Shown: piece by piece, positions 23,501-32,215 of the stretch
Layout of the letters: each line of letters opens with the position of its first letter
How positions within the stretch are numbered: position 1 is the stretch's first letter
Assembly: GCF_048771995.1 (NCBI RefSeq)
Contig: NC_133024.1
Location: 86,470,501-86,534,500 of the forward strand
Source of the DNA: Taeniopygia guttata
Taxonomy: Eukaryota; Chordata; Aves; Passeriformes; Estrildidae
Length of the DNA stretch: 64,000 bases
Reading direction: 5' to 3'
Made by a program: the position numbers and the translations under genes
The notes under the pieces: generated by a model
The model's database searches: none
Seen by the model: the letters and a program-made list of their open reading frames with translations, nothing else
Told to the model about the DNA's origin: nothing

Positions 23501-26500
23501 ACAAGTTAAAAGGTACATAAATATCATTGTCAGCTGTAGTTTTTAGCATAAGTAGGTCTGGATTCAACAAAGTGAATATTAATTATATACTGCATTATAT
23601 GCTTCTAGTTAAGGGGTCTATGTGTTGGCCATGCCAGCTAGGGAAGGAAGAAACTTTTTCATCTCTGTTTTGAGCTCCTGAAAGCTGTATCAGAAGTAAG
23701 GATATGAGTCTAAAGCTTCAGCACATGGGTTAACTTCTCTGTGGCTAACGATATATTCCTCTACTTTGCAGAGGTTCTTCCTAATGTCCTCCTGATCACA
23801 GGATCTCTAGTTGTGCTAGGTGCAATAGCACTCTCAGTTATCCTTTACCAGTCCTTCCAAGTTGATATTGTCCTGTTGTATCGGGAGATATTCCAGCCCC
23901 ACTCAGTCAAGAATGGTAAGTAAGATTTGAGAAAGAAAGTTAAAAAAAAAAGAAAATGACAAATCATAGAAAAAAGTAATTTATTTGATAGTTGCTAACC
24001 CATGACACCTGAGCCTGATTCTTCTCTTTCTTACACTTTTAGTAAAGAGAATCCATACATAGCTCTGCAAGTGCTTTATATTCCCTTGTTTCCTGGGTTT
24101 TGTAGCACTGAATTACATAAAAGAGAGATTTAGTCCTAGTTTTCTAGTTTTTTAAACGAAAGTATTTGCCATAAAATACTGAATGACATTGAAAATCTGA
24201 TTTACAGTGCTATTAACTCTACTTGTTATGTGCTCTCTAATGCAAAGGAACAAACCTGGTAACTAATGTGTTCAAAGCATGTATTAGAGCAAAACAGTTT
24301 TTGTAGGCCAAAAAGAAAAATACCAATAGTGTGGAAGACATTTCTGGAGGAATACATCCCATCTAACTTTACCGGTTGCTTTCAGCTCAAGATTCAGACA
24401 TCTACATTTAGTTGTATGAAATGAAAGTGTACACATGCAAGTTTCCACCAAAGACACGAAACCTGTGGCTGGGTTCAGCTGTCTGACCATAAGCAGCTGG
24501 TGCTGTTGGGACTGCCTTAGGGCTTCAGTGAGACTGAACCCCTTTGCAGGGGGCAGCTGAAGGGCAGACAGTGTCTAATGACATGTTGAGGTACATGTTT
24601 TTAAGAGACCAAATCCAGCTAAAAGGACAATTTTTAAATCTGAAGCTGACTCTTACCACAGATGTGTTCATGGTAGATATCTACAGCTGATCTAGTTACT
24701 TCTCATTAAAGAGGTAAGAAGTATGCTTTTTAGGAAAGTTTCCATGTAAGTATATTTTATGATGAAATTAATCAGACTCTGGAAATGGACATTTCCTTAT
24801 TATTACAGAATCACAAAATCACAGATTCACAGAATCAATGAGGGCCTCTGCGATCATCGATTCCAATCTATGACCGAACACCATGTCAGCTAGACCATGA
24901 CATTCAGTGCCATTTCCAGCCTTTCCTTAAACACCTCCAGGGATGGTGACTCTAACACCATCCTGAGCAGCCCATTCCAATGCCTAATTGTCCTTTCTAC
25001 AAAGAAATTCTTCCTAACATCCAGCCTAAACCTCTCCTGGTCCAGTTTAGCACTGTGTCCTTTTGTTCTGTCACTGCTTGCCTCAGAGAAGAGGCTAACC
25101 CCTACCTGGCTACAATCTCCTTTTGGGACATTATAGAGAGCAATAGGCTCAAACCTGAGCCTTCTCTTCTCCAAACTAGATAACCCCAGCTCCCTCAGCT
25201 GCTCCTCACAGGATCTATTGTTGGAATGGTTTGAGCAAGAACCTCAGCAACAAAAGAAAGGATACAGCCATTTCCACAAGAAAGAAAGAAACATTTGTGA
25301 TTAGAATAAAAATGCTGTAATGGAAAACTTAATTTAGATAAATGAAGCAAGGAATGAAAGAAATACTTGACTTTGTATTTGGTTCTGATTGGAAGATTGT
25401 TTCCTAAGAAATGGGATTTTCACTCAGGAGTATTATATGTTGTAGGAATGATGAATAAAATCTTAAAGATGGAAGAATTTAAATGGAATATCTTGTGCTG
25501 AGAGACAAAGTCTGTTAGTAGCGAATTGTATCACTGAAATAACAAATGCTGAGCTTCATCACTATATCATGCTAATACGCATCGATCAGTTGAAATCTTA
25601 CTGCATATACTTTGGAATACAGCCTTCACTGTACAAAGGCCAGGTTCTCCAAAGCTACAAACACACAGGACAAAACACTTGAACATGGAAAACACCAAAT
25701 ATGCACAGTCTTTAGTTTCCAAACATGCACCAGAGGATATACATTATTCAAAGTGGCTGGAACTGCTTCTTAGATCTAGTTCAGTGACTGATATTTTTAT
25801 TTCTCTCCTACTTTTTGCAATAGACAGCTCTAATACTATTAACACAATACCACTTCCTCTTGTTTTGCCTTATAGATGGAAAGATATATGATGCGTATGT
25901 TATCTACCCCAAAAACCACACCAGTGAAGCTAATTTTGTGGAGTATTTTGTTTACCAGATCATGCCAGATATTCTGGAAAATAAATGTGGATATACATTG
26001 TGTATTTATGGGAGAGATATATATCCTGGAGAAGGTAAGTTTCAGATCTGGTAATGCATTGAATTACTTGTCAAGCTTGAGCAAATTGTAATTCTAGTCC
26101 CTTTTAGGTGTATAGGAGGTCATTCTACATTCCTGACCTTGAAGCTTGTCTCCTCAGCAGCCATCTGTCTGCTCTTTCAGGCCAGGTGTCACAAGGGCAC
26201 TCTATGCTTTCCAGTGTGATGGGAAAAGCAAGCTACAAGGAAGGGGCACAGACTTCTTATCATCTTGGCATACACAGAAAACATGACCCTGACTCTTTTA
26301 AACGTACACTTGCTCTTTGGAAAGTCTAACTCTGTGCAGCCATTATCAGCCATTATCTGGGCAAAGCCACAACCAAAGTGTGCATGAGCTGGCTTGGCTG
26401 ACTACAAGACAAGGAAGAGGAGAAACCCACAAGCTCAGCCAAACCAACAAACTCAGCTGCGGAAACACCTTTGCTGTTATCACTCAGGAGTTTTCAACCT

Positions 26501-28266
26501 TTTATGAGGGTGTTAGAGTCACAAGAAGTTCAGCTTCTTTTCTCTGACATTTTCTATTTTCCCTTCACACAATTCCCAGCATCAGCTCAGCAGAGAATTG
26601 GTATGCTTTATTCCTACTGTCTTGTCTTTCAGGTTGAAATCTTGTTAATTAATCTGTACTAATTTCCAGACACCCTCCACATTATTGCATATGATTGCAG
26701 CCACCTAGGTGCTATCTGCTCTCCTCCAGAGCTGACTTGTCTGTTTATCTTGTGCTCTGGTTCTTCTGTAGACTGGATCTTCTCTCTCTGTTGGTGAGCA
26801 GGCATGAAGCCTAAACTGGTGCATTTTCTGTTTCACATTTCTGAAATCATCTGCATTGGGTCAGGTGTCATTCATCTGCCCTGAGCTGAGGCTGAGATCT
26901 TTAATACCCTTCTCTTCTGAAAGGCTGTGAAAAGGCTGCCTGGCCTTGGGAAAATGAAGGTAAAGAAAAGCTGCAAAATTGTTGAGCCAGACCATTCCCA
27001 GATCTAGCACAAGGAGCTACAGTAGCTCACAAACCTGTCAATGGCAAAAACTTACACCACTTGCAGTGGTCTGGCAGCCCCCAGCAAAGGAAAAGAGGTT
27101 ACATATGGATCTGGCTGATGCATCTACAAACCAGCTGGTTTGTTAAATAATCAGCTGGTGTGTTGAATATCCTCAGCTGGGCTTCCACTTCCTCTCTTTT
27201 GGCCCAGCAAAAATTACCGTGACAGTAGCACTGATCAGCTCTCCCTAACATGGCAGTGGGAAATTCAAGCACCTTCTGTTATGCTGACACACAGATGCCC
27301 TGAAAGTCTGGATTTACCTCTGCAGGGTGAAGGCCAACACAATGCACAGACTAGTGTATAAATTAGCACATGACAACTCAGGACAATTCACTGTAATTTA
27401 CTCGAATCCCACCTGTAAATAAGCCTCTTAGATGCAAGTCACCCAGAAGTCTCCTAATGACTAGTTTTTGTAGGTAAGTATTGCAAGATCATCTCTAAGG
27501 CATTAAACTTGGTACAACACAATTCCTTACATGGACACTGTTGATCAAACACAATTTTGATACAGTCAGATCTATTGAACTTGACCCTAGGTCACTGGAA
27601 TATAAATTCCTAACAATACTTAAAAGCAGTGAATATATTAATGTTTCAACCAAAAAACCCATTTGAAATGAAAGCTTTTTGTTTTGGGCTTCTTGCTTTT
27701 CTCTCCCCCTGTTCCACTGCCTTTGGTTGGTTGTGTTTTTTTGTCTTTTTGAGGGGTTTAGGGAATAAAGTATTTCTCTGCAAATAAACAAACTGTATCA
27801 GACTGAAGTGAGATAGAAATTATTTCTGGTTACAAAGCAATGAAAATGGAGTTTCCAAACTCAAAAGATTTTTAAAAGTAATATCAATGTCTCTTCCTTT
27901 GCTTGTACATTGCTAGATGCAGTCAGTGCAATTGAGATGAGGTTGCAGAAGAGCAGAAGGTTGATCATCCTGCTAACACACCAGCTGGTTAATTCTAAAG
28001 AAGATGCTTTCGATCAACACATTGCTTTATACAATGCCCTCATTCAAAATGACACAAAGGTGATCCTTTTGGAAATGGAGACAATTGGGACTTATGAGAA
28101 GCTTCAGGAATCTCTTAGGTTTATTATTAAGCAGCAAGGAACCATCAAATGGAAAGAGGAGCACACGGTGCACCCACAGTCACCCAGTTCTAGGTTCTGG
28201 AAACAGGTGAGGTACCATATGCCACTGACACACAGGCCCTCCTCACACTTGGCTGACACCACGTGA
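11483..28266 (+). CDS. IL1RL1: Interleukin-1 receptor-like 1 (ST2), complete ten-exon coding gene
   Basis: Coding exons: 11483-11549, 13749-13950, 14224-14392, 14473-14635, 16782-16850, 17849-17981, 18074-18231, 23772-23915, 25876-26034, 27917-28266. Total is 1614 bases, 537 codons plus stop; human ST2L is about 556. Domains: signal peptide about 1-20; Ig1 (C35, W46, C86); Ig2 (C130, W144, C178); linker 201-223; Ig3 (C231, W247, C298); transmembrane about 326-346; TIR about 369-524 with box 1 YDAYVIY (373-379), box 2 R415-D416..P419-G420 and box 3 F515-W516. Peptides such as '[11 protein letters not shown]', '[11 protein letters not shown]' and '[11 protein letters not shown]' match ST2 better than other family members. 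In mammals ST2 is the IL-33 receptor, pairing with IL1RAP and signalling through MyD88. Every intron is GT-AG and frame closes exactly. The start was chosen because it opens a signal peptide; a second ATG follows directly. Confidence 0.92.
12726..12770 (+). repeat. 45-bp direct repeat, copy 1
   Basis: Matches 13261-13305 at 41 of 45 positions without gaps. The two copies are 535 bases apart within the same intron. The core 'ttaaaaaggca' is followed in both by 'gaaaaaagcact'. The origin is unknown. Confidence 0.75.
13261..13305 (+). repeat. 45-bp direct repeat, copy 2
   Basis: Partner of 12726-12770, same orientation, four mismatches. Confidence 0.75.
13511..13541 (+). repeat. TTTG/TTTA microsatellite
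   Basis: Tandem tetranucleotides of 'tttg' and 'ttta' lie about 210 bases before IL1RL1 coding exon 2. Confidence 0.85.
13749..13950 (+). CDS. IL1RL1: IL1RL1 coding exon 2 (Ig domain 1)
   Basis: Residues 23-89. The Ig fold is marked by 'EGEALVIKC' (C35), 'ITW' (W46) and 'EDSGNYTC' (C86). '[13 protein letters not shown]' parallels human 'LLKFLPAAVADSG'. Acceptor 'ttttgcag', donor 'gtaagt', phases 1 to 2. Confidence 0.93.
14224..14392 (+). CDS. IL1RL1: IL1RL1 coding exon 3 (Ig domain 2, first half)
   Basis: Residues 90-146, ending at 'TIVQWYK' (W144). C112 and C130 and the run '[14 protein letters not shown]' parallel human 'KIYCPTIDLYNWTAP'. It ends in phase 0 after WYK, as is standard in this family. 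Acceptor 'tttttaaag', donor 'gtaaat'. Confidence 0.92.
14473..14635 (+). CDS. IL1RL1: IL1RL1 coding exon 4 (Ig domain 2, second half)
   Basis: Residues 147-200. It opens with '[10 protein letters not shown]' (human 'NCQALQGSRY') and carries 'EDDGYYTC' (C178). Asn in 'NVSATR' is a likely glycosylation site. Phases 0 to 1; the intron before it is only 80 bases. Confidence 0.93.
14636..16781 (+). other. IL1RL1: IL1RL1 intron after coding exon 4
   Basis: Phase-1 intron with a TA/CA-rich microsatellite at about 15138-15195. No exon or clear transposon was recognised in the remainder. Confidence 0.75.
15138..15195. repeat. (TA)n/(CA)n microsatellite
   Basis: Alternating 'tatata' and 'tacata' runs ending in 'cacacatacata'. 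Likely length-variable and prone to assembly error. Confidence 0.9.
16782..16850 (+). CDS. IL1RL1: IL1RL1 coding exon 5 (Ig2-Ig3 linker)
   Basis: Residues 201-223, proline-rich start '[11 protein letters not shown]' and end 'VVETEL', matching the small linker exon of the family (human '..NEIKEVEIG'). Phases 1 to 1, so the exon can be skipped without a frameshift. Confidence 0.88.
16851..17848 (+). other. IL1RL1: IL1RL1 intron after coding exon 5
   Basis: Phase-1 intron of about 1 kb, AT-rich. No repeat or exon was recognised. Confidence 0.75.
17849..17981 (+). CDS. IL1RL1: IL1RL1 coding exon 6 (Ig domain 3, first half)
   Basis: Residues 224-267. '[11 protein letters not shown]' (C231) and 'LAAVRWD' (W247) parallel human 'NLTCSACFGKG' and 'LAAVLWQ'. 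Acceptor 'ttgattag', donor 'gtaagt', phases 1 to 2. Confidence 0.92.
18074..18231 (+). CDS. IL1RL1: IL1RL1 coding exon 7 (Ig domain 3, second half)
   Basis: Residues 268-320. '[22 protein letters not shown]' (C298) closes Ig3. Donor 'g/gtagga' at 18232. Reading through this donor adds Gly-Arg-Ile-Phe-Ser-Phe and a stop, the position at which the mammalian soluble ST2 form diverges. Confidence 0.92.
18592..18617 (+). repeat. 26-bp direct repeat flanking a local insertion, left copy
   Basis: Identical to 18741-18766 (starts 'actttaaatacaag', ends 'gagctgc'). The two copies bracket a segment duplicated from 3.3 kb downstream, so they look like a target-site duplication. Confidence 0.85.
18617..18740 (+). 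repeat. 124-bp locally duplicated segment, inserted copy
   Basis: Aligns without gaps to 21935-22058, same orientation, with three mismatches. It is flanked by the 26-bp direct repeat 18592-18617 / 18741-18766, which the other copy lacks. This identifies 18617-18740 as the inserted copy. Confidence 0.85.
18741..18766 (+). repeat. 26-bp direct repeat flanking a local insertion, right copy
   Basis: Perfect partner of 18592-18617. Confidence 0.85.
19205..19455 (-). mobile_element. CR1 LINE 3' fragment
   Basis: The + strand shows the reverse complement of a CR1 3' end: 'catagaatggtttgggttgg', then 'ggccttgaacac', 'agggatggggcatccacag' and 'aagaatttcttcctaatatg'. A 5'-truncated copy of about 250 bases inserted antisense to IL1RL1. 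Confidence 0.85.
20212..21593. mobile_element. Avian LTR-type element, probable solo LTR of an endogenous retrovirus
   Basis: A 1.38-kb block bounded by inverted 13-base ends: 'tatcatggtttga' at the left and 'tcaaaccacgaca' at the right, whose reverse complement is 'tgtcgtggtttga'. The body resembles an LTR family I know from passerine genomes. No gag, pol or env frame is present, so it looks like a single fossil LTR. Orientation and target duplication could not be settled by eye. It includes a C homopolymer at about 20426-20439. Confidence 0.6.
21935..22058 (+). repeat. 124-bp duplicated segment, probable source copy
   Basis: About 97% identical to 18617-18740 and not flanked by a direct repeat, so it is the likely template. 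The segment matches no repeat family I recognise. Confidence 0.8.
22975..23150 (-). mobile_element. CR1 LINE fragment
   Basis: The + strand contains 'ccccatccaagc', 'agggatggggcatccacag', 'ctgggcaatctgttccagtg' and 'ttttaccaccctca', the antisense of the CR1 3' region. It is more diverged than the copy at 19205. Confidence 0.75.
23772..23915 (+). CDS. IL1RL1: IL1RL1 coding exon 8 (transmembrane)
   Basis: Residues 321-368. The membrane span is about 326-346 ([21 protein letters not shown]). It is followed by '[11 protein letters not shown]', the juxtamembrane motif of the family (human ST2 'IEATLLWRDIA'). Phases 1 to 1: skipping it would give an in-frame receptor without a membrane anchor but still with TIR. 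Confidence 0.92.
23916..25875 (+). other. IL1RL1: IL1RL1 intron between transmembrane and TIR exons
   Basis: Phase-1 intron with one CR1 fragment (24800-25215). Nothing else was recognised. Confidence 0.8.
24800..25215 (-). mobile_element. CR1-type LINE 3' fragment with open tail frame
   Basis: The + strand begins with a degenerate octamer tail ('agaatcacaaaatcacag'). It continues with 'ccaatgcctaattgtcc', 'aagaaattcttcctaacatc' and 'ctcctggtccag', the antisense of a CR1-like 3' end. On the minus strand 25174-24890 is open for 94 codons and carries '[23 protein letters not shown]', a peptide commonly seen in the tail of avian LINE-derived frames. Not a host gene. Confidence 0.75.
25876..26034 (+). 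CDS. IL1RL1: IL1RL1 coding exon 9 (TIR, first part)
   Basis: Residues 369-421. It runs from '[14 protein letters not shown]' (TIR box 1) to '[16 protein letters not shown]' (box 2 with R415, D416, P419, G420), nearly identical to human ST2. Donor 'gtaagt', phases 1 to 1. Confidence 0.95.
26035..27916 (+). other. IL1RL1: IL1RL1 last intron
   Basis: Phase-1 intron of 1.9 kb. The stretch 26100-27450 is less AT-rich than its surroundings and could be an old repeat, but I recognise no family. No exon was seen. Confidence 0.7.
27917..28266 (+). CDS. IL1RL1: IL1RL1 coding exon 10 (TIR, second part, and stop)
   Basis: Residues 422-537. '[16 protein letters not shown]', '[15 protein letters not shown]', '[10 protein letters not shown]' and box 3 '[11 protein letters not shown]' (F515, W516) define the TIR end. 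The tail after 'MP' is 13 residues, against about 20 in human. The codons for K-Q-V-R contain a strong donor-like 'cag/gtgagg' with GT at 28207. Confidence 0.94.
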
Positions 28267-29000
28267 ACAGTCTTGGAGAGCAGAGCTGCACTATCAGGAT
28301 GGATTACAGCCCACAGTTGCTTTCCTTTCAGAAGGTAGGTGACTATATAGTCTGGAAGTCTGGCTGTGTTTTTTGAACTTTTTTCAGTCCTTCAGTTGAG
28401 TAATGAATGGAAGAGGTTTAGGAAACGGAGAGGACATTTTATAGGTATGAGAGTTCTGTAAAGAAATAATTCTAGATTTTGTGGAGAATTTTGTATGTCA
28501 CAGAAAACAAAATGTACCTATACTCTTTCTATATATAGTTGTATATATAACAGAAAGTTGTGATTGTGAATAACTGAATGCCTTGCAGGTTTACTTTATC
28601 TTTCTAATGCAGTTGATAAAATATAAATACCTATTGTATTATTTGACTAGAAAGTATAATGTGCATTTTGCAACTAGAAAGTATAATCTCATGCTTTTTT
28701 AAACTTTTATTTTCTGACACATACTCCTCTTTGATTCAATAGTGATACTCACAAGATGAAATTTTATTTTTCCTTAGTATGGCTGCCTCACTAAAGGGTC
28801 TTTTGAGACTGATGTGAATATGGTGTTAAGGTAAAGAAATGCACTTATATATCTATATATCTATATATATAAAAAAGATGCATTCTTACAGGAAATAAAT
28901 GCATTGATATATACATATATATATTACATGCATTGTTAAGGGAAATAAATGCACTGATACATATAAAGGAATTTTATATGCACATTAAAATATTTAATGT
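28267..29000 (+). other. IL1RL1: Probable IL1RL1 3' untranslated region with AT repeats
   Basis: Follows the stop directly. AATAAA hexamers lie at 28894-28899 and in a near-copy of the same sentence at about 28944. An AT microsatellite runs through about 28844-28935. The true cleavage site cannot be chosen from sequence alone. Confidence 0.45.
28844..28935. repeat. AT-rich microsatellite region
   Basis: Runs of 'atatatctatatat' and 'atatacatatata' separated by repeated 'ggaaataaatgca' units at about 28891 and 28941. Confidence 0.75.
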
Positions 29001-29990
29001 ATCTATTAAAATATTAAAATGAGTGTCACACAAATGGGAAATTTGATGTCTTTCAAGTACAATAATCATGCTGTTACTATAATTATTATCTCCAGATAGA
29101 ACTAACATATTAAAATTTAGGATGATCTTTTGATACACTGACAGCATTCCTTTAAGCTACTGAAAAAATAGACTGCTTTTTTATAACAAGGATTATCCAC
29201 CTTTTTTTCCATGCTTTGGCCTCATGTGTAGTTATACTTTCTGATAGGAAATAATCTTAAATGCAAAGGTCAGAGCCAAATCTCCTTCTAGTTCAGGGGA
29301 ACAGGAACAAGATATATCCTTCTACAGGTATCTCTGCAAACTTTAATCTATTTTGATTTTCAAACCCAGGAAATTCTTATTGTAAGAGAAGGCTTAGTTT
29401 TCAGCTTTAGACTTGCTACAGAATAGACTTAAAAAGTGAAAATTAGATGCAGAACACTCATTGTTACCAACTCCAGGATTACAAACAGGCAAGTTATTTC
29501 ATTTTACTGTAAGTTTTTATTGAATATGGATCTTCAGACTTATGGATAACTATTTGGAGTGGAAAAAAATGTGCATAAAATATATGTATGGATATTTTTA
29601 GCATTCAATTAAAAGATGTATGGCAAACTAGACAGTTTTTCACTTATGAGTTGTATTTTCAAGCGTTCATTCACACATTGCTCACTTCACCACAACTAAA
29701 AAGCATCAAATGTTGCATTTTGTAATTACCTCAGATTGTGTGCAGTGTTGAGTCCTGTTCCTAAAGGTACCTCTGGATAAACCTTACTGTCTCTGTGGAG
29801 GCCCCACAAGATGGATTCATGCCAGTGTGCGACTTGGTTTATTCCTACAGTACCATTTCTTCCCACAGGGAGCAGACCAACACTAAGGTATATGTAAAAA
29901 CAGGAACCTATTGCTATAAACTATGAAGACTTTTCATATAAGCTGTTGAGTAAGACAGAATATTCACTTCCAAGATTATCACAGGATAAG
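29001..29990. other. Intergenic spacer, nothing recognised
   Basis: AT-rich with no exon, repeat family or long open frame recognised. Confidence 0.6.
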
Positions 29991-29999
29991 TTTTTAATA

Positions 30000-30440
30000 C
30001 AGTTTGAGTCCTGGGCTTGTGGAGTGAGTACAGCAAAGGGCCATGAGGTTGGTGAAAGGATTGGAGCATCTTTCCTACAAAGAAAAGAAGAGAGAGCTGG
30101 GACTTTTTAGCCTGGTGAAGTCCCTCACCTGAAGGGAAGGTATAAAGAAGAGGGAGTCAGGCTCATCTCAGTGATGCCCAGTGACAGGAACAGAGGCAAT
30201 TGGTGAAAACCTAAAAACAAGAGATTCCCTCTGAACATCAGAAAGGCTTTTTTTTTCTTTTTTTTTTTTTTATGGTGAAGATGACCCAGCACTGGCACAG
30301 GTTGCCCAGGGAAGTTGTGAGTCTACAGCCTTGGAGATACTAAAAAACCTCCAGGTTGATTCTGGCCAATCTTGAGCAGGAGGGTTGATTAGATAACTTC
30401 CAGCAGTGTCTTTCATCCTCAATCATTGTTTGATATGCAA
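30000..30440 (+). mobile_element. CR1 LINE fragment (sense)
   Basis: Contains 'cagcaaagggccatgaggtt', 'agagctgggactttttagcc', 'gcccagtgacaggaac' and 'caggttgcccagggaa', all hallmarks of the CR1 3' region in sense. Interrupted by a T-rich tract at about 30248-30272. Confidence 0.85.
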
Positions 30441-31229
30441 CTTATAAACAACCTAGATTTTCAAAAACATTTTCTTTTAAATTAAAATTGGCTTTTTGTA
30501 CTCACAAGTCTGCATTCATGGAATAACAATGATAGTCTGCCCTAGCCCCCTCCTCCCCCCAGTAAGTATTCTTTCAACATAGAAATAAATAAACATAGAA
30601 ATAGTAACATAGGAATAAACATAGAAAGCTTATAGAAGATTCAGTTTGCATGTTTTAAGCTTAAACTAAACAGCACCAAGCCAATTTTGTAGCTGAATTA
30701 TACTGTCCACAAAGAGTTTTAACCTTCTTTAGTTTCTCCCCCGTGCTTCTGTGGTTTTGGCACTTCAAGGGACTCTGGAGAGCAGATTTGCTTTCACTTC
30801 CTGATAGAGCAGAGTCATCCTGCCCTCTCGTGGGTGAGCAGGCACTCAGAGATTCTGACCAGCTAGAAATACTTTAGGGTTGAGATTTGATGTTCCTACA
30901 GCTCATATGGTTGTGAAGCCCAAGAGACTTACCACTTAAAGGAAGGTTTTAGAAGTTTGTGAGAGTTTTTGTAGAAAGCTGTTATTTGTTATGCAACATT
31001 AATATCTTAGAGCATTGGACAAAGCCTGTTTGGAAGATGATGTGTAAAATTGATAGTATATTAAATTGAATGTACCTTATATTAAATTGTACGTTCCTTA
31101 CTCTTTAAAGGGTTGAAAAACTACAGCTGTTGTTTTAGACACAAATCATGCATATCCAGCTGTGTTTCAGACAGTGGGAAGACACTGGATACTGTATATC
31201 TTGTAGTGAGCAAGGTCCTTGACACAATC

Positions 31230-32215
31230 TCTGCTAGACAGACAGATCCAAGAAAGTGATCAGAAAAACAGTGGGACCTGTGGGAATAACAGGTCACGAG
31301 CAGCATACAAACCTCAGCTCACAGCTAATTGCTAGAGGCATCCCTCACGGAGTGATATCTGTACCAAGAATGTTTAGCATCCTTATTGATGACCTTGACA
31401 ATGGGACAGACTGCACAACCAACGAATTTTCAGTCACAATCAAACTGGGGAGGGATAGTTGACCCACTGGAGCACAGGGCTGCTCTTTTGGACAGAAATT
31501 GGCTGAAGAAATGGATTGATGAGAAACCCTCAATGTTCAATCCAAGGCATGTGCTAGGTGCTGTAACTGAGATGAAATAAATCCATTCAGCAATGCAGCC
31601 TGAAGGTCAACCTAATGCAAAATAGCTTTGCAGAAATAGACTGGATGTCCTGGTTGACACTAAAGTGAACACAATTCAGCAATGTGTCCTTGTGACTCGG
31701 GTGACCAACGGCAGTCTGCACCTTACTAATGAGAATGTACTTGTGGAAAGTGATTATTCTCCAGATGCAGCATTTGTGGGACCATCCCTGGGGCACGATG
31801 TCAAGTTTTGGACTCTTTAGTACAACTGAGGAGGTACTGATATATTGAAGTCCATGGGAAGACCACCAAGAGCACAAATCATACAGGGAGAGGACAAGAG
31901 GCCCTGTTTCTACCTACAGTAATCTAATGAAAAGACAGAGAGAATGAATGGAACCAGACTCTTCTCAAATAAGCTGAAATGGGACAAAAAAGTAACTGAG
32001 ACTAATTAGAACATAGGAAATTTATATTACATACTAGGAAAAAAAAAATCACCATATGCATGTTCCAAAACTGGAACATGTGCCCAGATAAGTTGTGGAA
32101 TCCCCATCCTTGTTAATATTCAGGGCTCATTTGTTGCACCCTGAAGAGGGGTTGCACCTGAGGACTCCCAGAGGTCCCTTCAAACCTGAATTATCCTGTG
32201 ATGCTGTGATGTGGA
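31230..32215 (+). mobile_element. CR1 LINE: end of reverse-transcriptase ORF and 3' region
   Basis: At 31256-31462 the translation includes 'IARGIPHGVISVPRMFSILIDDLDNGTDC', the degraded counterpart of the CR1 ORF2 motif '[22 protein letters not shown]'. The 3' region continues to 'aggactcccagaggtccctt' and 'tgatgctgtgatg' at about 32170-32212. Multiply interrupted and old. Confidence 0.85.

Larger units (their letters stand above)
18232..23771 (+). other. IL1RL1: IL1RL1 intron between Ig3 and transmembrane exons
   Basis: A 5.5-kb phase-1 intron and the main repeat sink of the gene. It contains a 124-bp duplicated segment (18617-18740 and 21935-22058), CR1 fragments at about 19205-19455 and 22975-23150, and the LTR-type block at 20212-21593. 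No coding exon was recognised. Confidence 0.85.

Noticed and set aside
24890-25174. 94-codon minus-strand frame with protein-like sequence
   Set aside because: The peptide belongs to the tail of an avian CR1-type LINE, not to a host gene.
31256-31580. Short + strand frames with 'FSILIDDLDNG'
   Set aside because: A remnant of the CR1 reverse-transcriptase frame, interrupted by several stops.
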